Shown one piece after another: positions 1 to 5,594 of a stretch of DNA of 5,594 nt. How positions within the stretch are numbered: position 1 is the stretch's first letter; each line of letters begins with the position of its first letter. Below the pieces are notes generated by a model. The model was not told the DNA's origin. It did not search any database and saw only the letters and a program-made list of their open reading frames with translations. Made by a program: the position numbers and the translations under genes. This stretch comes from CAZMFZ01 sp046152935 (GTDB taxonomy: Bacteria > Bacteroidota > Bacteroidia > Cytophagales > UBA9547), in assembly GCA_046152935.1 (NCBI GenBank), contig JBJXGB010000155.1:1-5594 (forward strand). Reading direction: 5' to 3'.

Positions 1-7
1 AAAAACA

Positions 8-1132
8 ATGACAACAAATCGATTACCCAAAATATTTGCCATTGCCCTAGCGCTTTTGATCGCCTGTGGCAAACAAGAAGGTGACAAAAAAGCCCAACTT
101 GAAACCCTAAAAACGCAACAAGCCGAAACTGCCGACAAAATCAAAGCACTAGAAGCCGAAATAGCTTTGACAGATACTGCTCCAAAAGCGGAAACTACCA
201 AAGCGAAATTGGTGAAAGTAGATACCATCAAATTGAGTGCTTTCAATCACTTTGTTGAAATACAAGGACAAGTAGATACAGACGATAATATCGTTGTCAC
301 TGGTGAAACCCCTGGCATACTTGTAGACCTCAAAGTAAAAACGGGCGATAAAGTATCAAAAGGCACTGTATTGGGCGAAGTAGATGCCACGATCATTAGA
401 AAAGCCATTGCAGAAGTGGAAACATCTTACGATTTGGTAAAAACAATTTTTGAAAAACAAGAAAAACTGTACAAAGACAACGTAGGAACCGAAATTCAAT
501 ATTTGCAAGCAAAATCGAACAAGGAAAGCTTGGAGGCTAAAATGGTATCGTTACGAGAACAACTGAAAAAAACCAAAATTACGTCACCAATCAACGGATA
601 TGTAGATGAAGTAATGACCAAAGAAGGTGAAATGGTATCGCAAATGAGAGGTTCATTTCGAATTGTAAATAATTCGGGCTTTAAAATAAAGGGTGAAATA
701 GCTGAAAGCTATGTTGGGAAAGTAAACATAGGTGATGAAGTTACGGTGCGCTTTCCAGATTTAAACAAAGAATTGAAGGCAAAAATATCAGTAGTAGGCA
801 GCTCAATAAGTGAAATGAACCGAACATTCGCCCTAGAGATCAAATTGCCAGCCATGAGTTCTGAAATAAAACCAAACATGATTGCTTATTTGAAAATCAA
901 CGATTTTACAAAAGCCAAAGCGGTGGTTGTACCCATTAATACAGTACAAAAATCGGCTACTGGCAACTATATATTTGTCGTTTCTGACAAAAATACGACC
1001 GAAAGAAGGGTAGTAACATTGGGCAATACTTATGGAAGCGATGCTTTGATAACCGAAGGTTTAAAAAGTGGAGACAAAGTAATCACCTTCGGCTTCTCCG
1101 ATCTTGTAGACGGGCAGGCGGTGAAATTTTAA
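8..1132 (+). CDS. RND efflux pump periplasmic adaptor (membrane-fusion protein), lipoprotein
   Basis: The product (374 aa) would be the periplasmic adaptor joining an inner-membrane RND permease to an outer-membrane channel. A short basic N-terminus and hydrophobic stretch (residues 9-19) lead to a lipobox Leu-Ile-Ala-Cys with the lipidated Cys at 20, so it is probably membrane-anchored. Residues about 28-55 are charged and heptad-like, a likely short coiled coil. Two lipoyl half-motifs, near 97-126 and 190-212 (ending in the family-typical 'SPINGYV' stretch), flank an alpha-helical hairpin at about 127-188. A beta-barrel (about 216-297) and a membrane-proximal domain (about 300-374) follow, with a typical 'VPINTV' segment at 308-313. 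Length is normal for the family. The ATG at 8 gives a complete signal peptide, but only seven bases precede it, so upstream context is unseen. The cognate permease follows 146 bp downstream. The family assignment is secure; the substrate is unknown. Confidence 0.93.
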   Translation: MTTNRLPKIFAIALALLIACGKQEGDKKAQLETLKTQQAETADKIKALEAEIALTDTAPKAETTKAKLVKVDTIKLSAFNHFVEIQGQVDTDDNIVVTGETPGILVDLKVKTGDKVSKGTVLGEVDATIIRKAIAEVETSYDLVKTIFEKQEKLYKDNVGTEIQYLQAKSNKESLEAKMVSLREQLKKTKITSPINGYVDEVMTKEGEMVSQMRGSFRIVNNSGFKIKGEIAESYVGKVNIGDEVTVRFPDLNKELKAKISVVGSSISEMNRTFALEIKLPAMSSEIKPNMIAYLKINDFTKAKAVVVPINTVQKSATGNYIFVVSDKNTTERRVVTLGNTYGSDALITEGLKSGDKVITFGFSDLVDGQAVKF

Positions 1133-1138
1133 AAAGCC

Positions 1139-1166
1139 CCCAAAAGTCCGAAAAAGGGTTTTTGGG
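1139..1166 (+). other. RNA hairpin just after the adaptor gene
   Basis: The bases 1139-1149 pair with 1156-1166 around a six-base GAAAAA loop (1150-1155). The 11-bp stem has two G-U wobbles (1146/1159 and 1147/1158). Those wobbles pair only in the + strand RNA and become mismatches in the opposite strand, so the structure favours the operon transcript. No T-run follows on the + strand, so it is not a standard intrinsic terminator. It may protect the adaptor mRNA end or tune expression of adaptor relative to permease. Confidence 0.45.
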
Positions 1167-1188
1167 AGTAGCAGAACATTTATATTTC
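1161..1188 (+). promoter_or_regulatory. Weak candidate Bacteroidota-type promoter before the permease
   Basis: TTTG at 1161-1164 and TATATTTC at 1181-1188 resemble the -33 TTTG and -7 TAnnTTTG elements known for the primary sigma factor of this phylum. The -7 box misses the last base, and the 16-base spacing is slightly short. It would give the permease its own start inside the 146-bp gap. Such matches are easy to find by chance in AT-rich DNA. Confidence 0.2.
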
Positions 1189-1200
1189 ATAAAAAATAAT

Positions 1201-1230
1201 ATCACAGCATTTTCGACACCCAACTGTGAT
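1201..1230. repeat. 7-bp perfect inverted repeat ATCACAG / CTGTGAT
   Basis: ATCACAG at 1201-1207 is matched by its exact reverse complement at 1224-1230, separated by 16 bases. The layout of two half-sites could suit a dimeric regulator or a weak hairpin. It lies inside the larger inverted-repeat-bounded element, about 50 bp before the permease start. No binding protein is suggested by the sequence alone. Confidence 0.35.
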
Positions 1231-1232
1231 TC

Positions 1233-1244
1233 ACGATACTAAAC
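1233..1244 (+). repeat. 12-bp direct repeat ACGATACTAAAC, copy 1
   Basis: This sequence is identical to 4695-4706. Both copies are in intergenic gaps, on the same strand, and close to the right arm of an inverted repeat. This copy ends 34 bases before the permease start codon and overlaps the inner end of the right terminal repeat described at 1135-1268. Confidence 0.5.
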
Positions 1245-1278
1245 TCCTCCTTCGGGGGTCGGGGGGCTGCAACTAAAA

Positions 1279-4200
1279 ATGAACTTCAAACAATTTGGCC
1301 CGACCTCATGGTCGGTTAACAATAAGACTGCCATTTATATAATGACTTTCTTCTTTACCCTGTTTGGGATAGTGAGTTACATCAATTTGCCAAAAGCAAG
1401 TTATCCAGATATTGTAATTCCTACCATATATATAAGTACTATTTATCCAGGTACTTCGCCAGTAGACATTGAAAATTTGGTGACTCGCAAAATTGAAAAA
1501 CAAATAAAATCAATCAACGGTGTAAAAAAGGTTACCAGCAACTCAATTCAAGATTTCTCGAACGTTGTGGTAGAATTCAACGCCAATGTGGCAGTAGAAC
1601 TTGCCAAACAACGGGTGAAAGATGCAGTAGATAAAGCAAGACAAGATTTACCAAACGATTTGCCTGCCGAACCAAGCGTAATCGAGGTAAACTTTTCGGA
1701 CATTCCTGTGATGTTTGTAAATATTTCGGGCAACTTTCCAGATGAGCAATTGAAAGATTTTGCAGAGGATGCAAAAGATAAAATCGAAGGCTTGAAAGAA
1801 ATATCTCGTGTTGATATTGTGGGTGCGAGAGATCGGGAGGTACAAATAGATGTAGATATGTACAAAATGCAATTGGCCACCATCACACTAGGCGATATAG
1901 AAAGAGCTATTGCTTATGAAAACCTCACTATTTCGGCCGGAACAGTGAAAGTAGATGAAATGAAACGCTCCGTACGCGTGAGTGGCGAGTTTGCTGACCC
2001 TAAAAAAATAGAAGATATTGTAGTTAAATCTGCCTTTGGCTCGCCTATATATTTGAAAGATATTGCCAAAGTAAATTACGATTTTGAGGAGCAAGAAAGC
2101 TATGCTAGATTGGCTCACAAACCAGTAGTTACCTTAAATGTAGTAAAACGGGCAGGTGAAAATTTGTTGACCGCAACAGATAAAGTCCGTGAAATAATGA
2201 AAGAATTGCAAAACACCAAATATCCAAAAGATTTGAATGTGGTGATAACAGGCGATCAATCGACCCAAACAAAGACTTCCCTTCACGATCTTATCAACAC
2301 TATCATCATTGGTTTTATATTGGTTACGATTGTGTTGATGTTCTTCATGGGCGTCACCAATGCCATTTTCGTAGGGCTTTCGGTGCCACTTTCTATGTTT
2401 GTAGCATTTATGCTAATGCCATCAATTGGCTTTTCATTGAACTTTATCGTGCTTTTCGCCTTCCTTTTCGCCTTGGGAATAGTGGTAGATGATGCTATTG
2501 TGGTAATAGAAAACACCCACCGCATATACCACGAAGAGCATATTCCAATTGCTGACGCTGCTAAGAAGGCTGCTGGAGAGGTATTCGTACCCGTTTTGGC
2601 AGGAACTTTAACCACACTGGCACCCTTTATTCCACTGCTATTTTGGCCAGGAATTGTCGGGAAATTTATGTACTACTTACCCGTTACATTAATTATCACG
2701 CTTTTGGCATCGCTATTTGTGGCTTTTATCATCAATCCTGTGTTTGCAGTGAATTTTATGCAAAAAGACGAGAAAGACGATGCTAAAAAATCATTCTTCC
2801 AAAACAATAAATGGATGGTAATCAGCATTATTGTTTTTGTTTCATTTGCCGTAATATGCTACCTAGCTGGCAATTTTGGAATGGGTAACTTCCTCACATT
2901 CATGGCTTTATTGATCCTATTCAACAAATTTGTATTGGCAGGTGCGATACGTGGTTTTCAACAAAATTTCATACCAGCCCTGATAAGCAGATATGAAAAA
3001 ATCATTACTTGGTCGCTGAGGGGCCGACATACCATCTACTTATTATTAGGAACTGTATTGCTTTTCTTTGCTTCCATCTTCCTGATAGCAGTAAGAAAAC
3101 CACAAGTATACTTCTTTCCCACCTCCGACCCCAATTTTATTTATGTAAATATCGGCCTTCCTGTAGGTACGCACCAAACGGTAACAGATTCGATCACCAA
3201 AATTGTAGAAAATAAAGTGTTTGAAACAGTAGGAGAAGACAATCCGCTGGTTGAATCGATCATTTCAAACGTAACAATTGGCACTAACGAGGCATCTGAC
3301 CAAGATCGCAGTCCGAAGCCTAATCGAGGCAAAGTGTCTATCTCTTTTGTAGAATTTGGAAAAAGAAATGGTGCATCTACTAAAGATTATCTGGACAAAA
3401 TCAGAAATGCAATTCAAGATATACCAGGCACAGAAATTACGGTAAGCCAAGAATCGAACGGCCCACCTACAGGTAAACCTATTGAGGTGCTGATTTCAGG
3501 CGATGAATTGCCAGATTTGATCAAAATATCAAACGATTTGAAAGCATACATTAATGCACAAGGAATTGCTGGTATTGAAGAATTGAAATCTGACTTGGAA
3601 GAACGCAAACCTGAAATATTGATTGAAATAGACAGGGATAGAGCTAACCGTGAAGGACTTTCTACCGGACAAATTGGAATGGAGGTAAGAAATGCCATTT
3701 ATGGCAAAGAAATTTCTAAGTTCAGAGATGGAGAAGATGAAAACCCTATCATGCTCCGTTATCAACCAAGCCAAAGAAATAAGATCGATGAATTGCTGAA
3801 TCTTAAAATCACATTTAGAGACATGGGAATGGGTGGACAGATAAGGCAAATCCCATTGTCGTCAGTCGCAAAAATTTCGTACGGCAATTCGTATGGCGGT
3901 ATCAAAAGAAGAAACAACAAACGTGTGGTTGCATTGGGCTCAAATGTATTGACTGGCTATTCTGCCAACGATATTGTGCCAAAAATACAAGCCAGTTTGA
4001 AAGATTTTCCGATCAAAGACGGCTACGAAATACGCATGGGTGGCGAGCAAGAAGACCAAGCCGAAACTTCCAATTTCTTGGTTGTTGCCTTGTTTATCTC
4101 TTTGGGATTAATCCTTTTCATATTGGTTACGCAGTTCAATTCGATTAGTAAGCCACTCATTATTCTTACTGAAATTATTTTCAGCATTATTGGTGTGTTC

Positions 4201-4650
4201 TTGGGCGTAGGCATTTTCAACATGGATTTTGTAATCGTGATGACAGGTATTGGAATCTTAGGTTTGGCAGGTATAGTGGTGAAAAATGGTATTTTGATTC
4301 TCGAATTTACCGAAGAATTGAGAGCTCGTGGCCTGCCAATTAAAGAAGCTTTGATTCAAGCAGGAAAAACAAGATTAAGTCCAGTATTGCTTACGGCTAC
4401 TGCTACTACCTTGGGTTTAGTGCCATTGGCCGTGGGTTTCAACATTGACTTTGTTACTATTTTCACTGAGTTAGATCCGCATATTTTCTTGGGAGGCGAC
4501 AACGTAGCTTTCTGGGGTCCACTTTCTTGGACAATGATTTTCGGTTTGATTTTCGCAACATTAATCACGCTAATCCTTGTGCCTTGCATGTATTACTTAA
4601 GTGAAAGACTGAAAGCGCGTATTTCAGGTAAAGATTTAGCAACATTATAA
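1279..4650 (+). CDS. RND-family efflux permease (AcrB/MdtB-like, HAE-type), inner membrane
   Basis: The product (1123 aa) would be the proton-driven inner-membrane exporter that works with the upstream adaptor. The fold is the usual duplicated one: TM1 at about 17-35, a large periplasmic domain about 36-337, a helix block about 338-492, a second periplasmic domain about 606-932, then helices about 934-1010, 1033-1054 and 1084-1108. The proton-relay residues are present: the Asp pair at 404-405 in 'GIVVDDAIVV', and Lys1002 in 'GIVVKNGILI'. The paired Asp favours hydrophobe/drug exporters over the heavy-metal class. Two features go beyond AcrB: an insert at about 493-583 with two extra hydrophobic segments (512-530, 534-556), and a loop at about 1055-1083 (containing 'DPHIFLGGDN') before the last helix. 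I recall both from Bacteroidota homologues. The ATG at 1279 places TM1 correctly; no Shine-Dalgarno precedes it. Substrate unknown. Confidence 0.95.
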   Translation: MNFKQFGPTSWSVNNKTAIYIMTFFFTLFGIVSYINLPKASYPDIVIPTIYISTIYPGTSPVDIENLVTRKIEKQIKSINGVKKVTSNSIQDFSNVVVEFNANVAVELAKQRVKDAVDKARQDLPNDLPAEPSVIEVNFSDIPVMFVNISGNFPDEQLKDFAEDAKDKIEGLKEISRVDIVGARDREVQIDVDMYKMQLATITLGDIERAIAYENLTISAGTVKVDEMKRSVRVSGEFADPKKIEDIVVKSAFGSPIYLKDIAKVNYDFEEQESYARLAHKPVVTLNVVKRAGENLLTATDKVREIMKELQNTKYPKDLNVVITGDQSTQTKTSLHDLINTIIIGFILVTIVLMFFMGVTNAIFVGLSVPLSMFVAFMLMPSIGFSLNFIVLFAFLFALGIVVDDAIVVIENTHRIYHEEHIPIADAAKKAAGEVFVPVLAGTLTTLAPFIPLLFWPGIVGKFMYYLPVTLIITLLASLFVAFIINPVFAVNFMQKDEKDDAKKSFFQNNKWMVISIIVFVSFAVICYLAGNFGMGNFLTFMALLILFNKFVLAGAIRGFQQNFIPALISRYEKIITWSLRGRHTIYLLLGTVLLFFASIFLIAVRKPQVYFFPTSDPNFIYVNIGLPVGTHQTVTDSITKIVENKVFETVGEDNPLVESIISNVTIGTNEASDQDRSPKPNRGKVSISFVEFGKRNGASTKDYLDKIRNAIQDIPGTEITVSQESNGPPTGKPIEVLISGDELPDLIKISNDLKAYINAQGIAGIEELKSDLEERKPEILIEIDRDRANREGLSTGQIGMEVRNAIYGKEISKFRDGEDENPIMLRYQPSQRNKIDELLNLKITFRDMGMGGQIRQIPLSSVAKISYGNSYGGIKRRNNKRVVALGSNVLTGYSANDIVPKIQASLKDFPIKDGYEIRMGGEQEDQAETSNFLVVALFISLGLILFILVTQFNSISKPLIILTEIIFSIIGVFLGVGIFNMDFVIVMTGIGILGLAGIVVKNGILILEFTEELRARGLPIKEALIQAGKTRLSPVLLTATATTLGLVPLAVGFNIDFVTIFTELDPHIFLGGDNVAFWGPLSWTMIFGLIFATLITLILVPCMYYLSERLKARISGKDLATL

Positions 4651-4664
4651 GAATAAGAAACACC

Positions 4665-4700
4665 TATCGTTATCTAAATACAATTATTTAGATAACGATA
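4665..4700. repeat. Perfect 16-bp palindrome with 4-base loop
   Basis: TATCGTTATCTAAATA at 4665-4680 is followed by CAAT (4681-4684) and then its exact reverse complement at 4685-4700. It fills more than half of the 65-bp gap between the permease stop and the next start, ending 15 bases before that start. In RNA it would form a 16-bp AT-rich hairpin (three G-C pairs). No T-run follows on either strand, so a standard intrinsic terminator is unlikely. It could be an operator for a dimeric regulator, an mRNA processing or stabilising hairpin between the permease and downstream genes, or a small palindromic repeat found elsewhere in the genome. Confidence 0.85.
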
Positions 4701-4706
4701 CTAAAC
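4695..4706 (+). repeat. 12-bp direct repeat ACGATACTAAAC, copy 2
   Basis: This is the second copy of the sequence at 1233-1244. Here its first six bases are the outer end of the right arm of the 16-bp palindrome, and the repeat ends nine bases before the start codon of the ACP-like gene. The distance to the start codon differs from copy 1 (34 bases), so it is not simply a ribosome-binding feature. Confidence 0.5.
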
Positions 4707-4715
4707 AAAAAAATC

Positions 4716-4955
4716 ATGAAAAGATCGATCCCAAACGCATTACTACATATTTTACATACCAATTTTTTGATTCATATCGAAAATCTATCTTATCATTTGA
4801 ATCTGACTAAAGATTTGGGAATGAATCAGTTGGAGCAAATGGAAATGCTGTACTATGTGGAAAATGAATTCAATATAAATATCGATGACAGAGAAGTTGC
4901 AAAAATAAATACCGTAAGAGATTTGGTGAATGCAGTTCGTAAATATGCGTACTGA
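4716..4955 (+). CDS. Acyl-carrier-protein-like protein lacking the phosphopantetheine serine
   Basis: The product is 79 aa, full length for a discrete carrier protein (E. coli AcpP is 78 codons). The C-terminal half aligns well by eye with ACPs: Asp33-Leu34-Gly35, then the helix II region 'LEQMEMLYYVENEF' (39-52), 'NINIDDREVAKINTVRDL' (53-70) matching the usual acidic loop and 'I-TV' helix IV start. Where ACPs carry Asp-Ser-Leu, with Ser accepting 4'-phosphopantetheine, this protein has Asn37-Gln38-Leu39; Gln38 is the CAG at 4827-4829. It therefore should not be convertible to the holo form and cannot carry acyl groups in the normal way. The fold-defining hydrophobic positions look intact and the frame is open throughout, so it does not look like a decaying gene. 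ATG at 4716 is the only sensible start, preceded by A-rich sequence. No synthase, ligase or thioesterase is nearby. Possible roles are a scaffold or regulatory partner; function unknown. Confidence 0.8.
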   Translation: MKRSIPNALLHILHTNFLIHIENLSYHLNLTKDLGMNQLEQMEMLYYVENEFNINIDDREVAKINTVRDLVNAVRKYAY

Positions 4956-5013
4956 TATTGCCAGATTTTCAAACTTGTTTTTCAACAGAACTCCAGAATC
5001 AAATTTCTTTAGC

Positions 5014-5021
5014 TATTTTTG
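5014..5021 (+). promoter_or_regulatory. Candidate -7 box TATTTTTG before the four-helix membrane gene
   Basis: The sequence fits the Bacteroidota -7 consensus TAnnTTTG exactly and lies 20 bases before the ATG at 5042. No TTG or TTTG sits at the expected distance upstream, the nearest being 4975-4977, which is too far. It is a weak candidate for a separate start for the last gene. Confidence 0.22.
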
Positions 5022-5041
5022 AACTCATTAAAAACAGAAAT

Positions 5042-5497
5042 ATGTATCAAATTTTACTTTACGCCCATTCGTATTCTCGCTGGTTTGTACTAGCTACTTT
5101 AATATTTGCCATTTATCAAGCTGCCAACGGCATTATCAGCAAAAGACCTTTTGAAAAAAGAGATAAAATGGCAGCTTTGTTAGGATTGATATTTACTCAC
5201 AGTCAGTTTGTGGTAGGTCTTATTCTGTATTTTCAAAGTGCGGTCGTTCAGCTATTTTTAAACGATGTGAAAGCGGGAATGAAAATTTCGGCACTCCGCT
5301 ATTGGGGAATGGAACATATTGCTACGATGACAATTGCGGTAATTCTAATAACGATCGGCTATAGCATTTCAAAACGAAGAGCTGAAAACAATAAGAAATT
5401 CCAATATATCTTGGTTTTTTACGGTATTGGTTTGCTGCTCATTTTATCTTCAATACCTTGGGCGGGTGCAAATGCAAGGCCACTTTTTAGAATGTAA
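5042..5497 (+). CDS. Four-helix membrane protein, 'cytochrome b-like' family of Bacteroidota
   Basis: The product is 151 aa with four predicted membrane helices at about 14-33, 43-64, 92-110 and 121-140. It resembles small proteins of this phylum often labelled 'cytochrome B', judged from the opening 'LYAHSYSRW', the 'IFTHSQFVVGLILYF' second helix, the 'MEHI' before helix 3 and the 'IPW...RPLF' end. Three histidines sit in those family positions: His9, His53 and His92. They could bind haem or a metal, but the sequence does not prove it, and no CxxCH haem-c motif is present. I chose the ATG at 5042. An in-frame TTG at 4958 would add 28 residues directly after the ACP-like stop, but that extension looks like untranslated sequence and the family normally begins near this ATG. 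The gene lies 86 bp after the ACP-like gene and is followed by a terminator. Function unknown. Confidence 0.75.
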   Translation: MYQILLYAHSYSRWFVLATLIFAIYQAANGIISKRPFEKRDKMAALLGLIFTHSQFVVGLILYFQSAVVQLFLNDVKAGMKISALRYWGMEHIATMTIAVILITIGYSISKRRAENNKKFQYILVFYGIGLLLILSSIPWAGANARPLFRM

Positions 5498-5515
5498 ATT
5501 GAAATAATCTTAAAG

Positions 5516-5551
5516 AAGCCAGCTTTTTCACTTGAAATAGCTGGCTTTTTT
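5516..5551 (+). terminator. Rho-independent terminator
   Basis: AAGCCAGCT (5516-5524) pairs perfectly with AGCTGGCTT (5539-5547). After one T-T mismatch the stem continues with TTTC/GAAA around an ACTT loop. A T-run spans 5546-5551. It lies 18 bases after the stop of the four-helix gene and ends the transcript of that gene and possibly of all genes upstream in the window. Confidence 0.88.
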
Positions 5552-5594
5552 GTTTATTAATGTTTAAAAGTTCACCTACAAATCTGCAATTCAG

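Larger units (their letters stand above)
1135..1268. repeat. Inverted-repeat-bounded intergenic element (possible MITE/REP-like sequence)
   Basis: The gap between adaptor and permease starts and ends with matching inverted sequence. The bases 1135-1141 (AGCCCCC) are the exact reverse complement of 1262-1268. Extending inward, 1135-1162 and the reverse complement of 1241-1268 agree at 19 of 28 positions without gaps, including a shared CCGAA block. The element runs from two bases after the adaptor stop to ten bases before the permease start and contains no ORF. The G-rich right end, with its CTCCTCCTTCGGGGG core, resembles short dispersed intergenic repeats I recall from Bacteroidota genomes; that recollection is not checked. 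It could be a non-autonomous mobile element or a degraded repeat pair. Chance similarity of G/C runs is also possible. Confidence 0.45.

Noticed and set aside
1131..1166. Possible minus-strand terminator (hairpin then T-run when read in reverse)
   Set aside because: On the minus strand two central pairs become mismatches, and no minus-strand gene ends here.
1244..1266. Polypurine G-run (GGGGG T C GGGGGG) as a G-quadruplex or Shine-Dalgarno site
   Set aside because: Only two G-runs are present, too few for a simple quadruplex, and the runs lie 12 or more bases before the start and do not match the SD core; repeat-end sequence explains it better.
1548..1886. 112-codon open frame on the minus strand inside the permease gene
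   Set aside because: It lies wholly opposite a well-supported RND permease; the predicted protein is Ser/Thr/Phe-rich low-information sequence typical of antisense reading, with no recognisable domain.
3529..3849. 106-codon minus-strand open frame, with other open frames opposite the permease (for example 2283-2615)
   Set aside because: These are shadow frames of the permease with no start signals or family resemblance.
4958..5041. N-terminal extension of the four-helix protein from a TTG at 4958
   Set aside because: The 28 added residues do not resemble the family N-terminus, TTG starts are rare, and the ATG at 5042 directly precedes the family-typical opening.
5552..5594. Possible 3' end of a convergent minus-strand gene at the right edge (short open frame ending at about 5572)
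   Set aside because: Only seven codons are visible, which is not enough to support a gene, although the hairpin at 5516-5551 could serve both directions.

Overview
The window reads as chromosomal DNA from a member of the Bacteroidota (Bacteroidetes). The DNA is AT-rich, all genes are on the + strand, and the starts are preceded by A-rich sequence instead of a Shine-Dalgarno motif. The RND permease has a central insert and a C-terminal loop that I recall from Bacteroidota homologues, and the last gene resembles a small four-helix membrane protein common in that phylum. This is inference from sequence style and remembered families; no 16S or other marker gene is present.

Layout: (1) 8-1132, a lipoprotein membrane-fusion adaptor of an RND efflux pump. 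(2) 1133-1278, a 146-bp gap almost filled by a structure with inverted-repeat ends. (3) 1279-4650, the inner-membrane RND permease, with the proton-relay residues of drug (HAE-type) exporters. (4) 4651-4715, a short gap holding a perfect 16-bp inverted repeat. (5) 4716-4955, a 79-residue acyl-carrier-protein-like gene in which the phosphopantetheine-bearing serine is replaced by glutamine. (6) 5042-5497, a four-helix 'cytochrome b-like' membrane protein. (7) A good intrinsic terminator at 5516-5551. The last 43 bases hold nothing I can support.

The first two genes make two of the three parts of a tripartite efflux pump. No outer-membrane TolC-like factor is visible; in this phylum it often lies just upstream of the adaptor, which would be outside the window. 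The ACP-like and four-helix genes have no evident functional link to the pump. They may simply be downstream neighbours, or they may share its transcript, because no convincing + strand terminator separates them from it.

The items most worth a second look are the apparently unmodifiable carrier protein, the perfect palindrome immediately before it, the inverted-repeat-bounded element inside the pump operon, and a 12-bp sequence shared by the two gaps.
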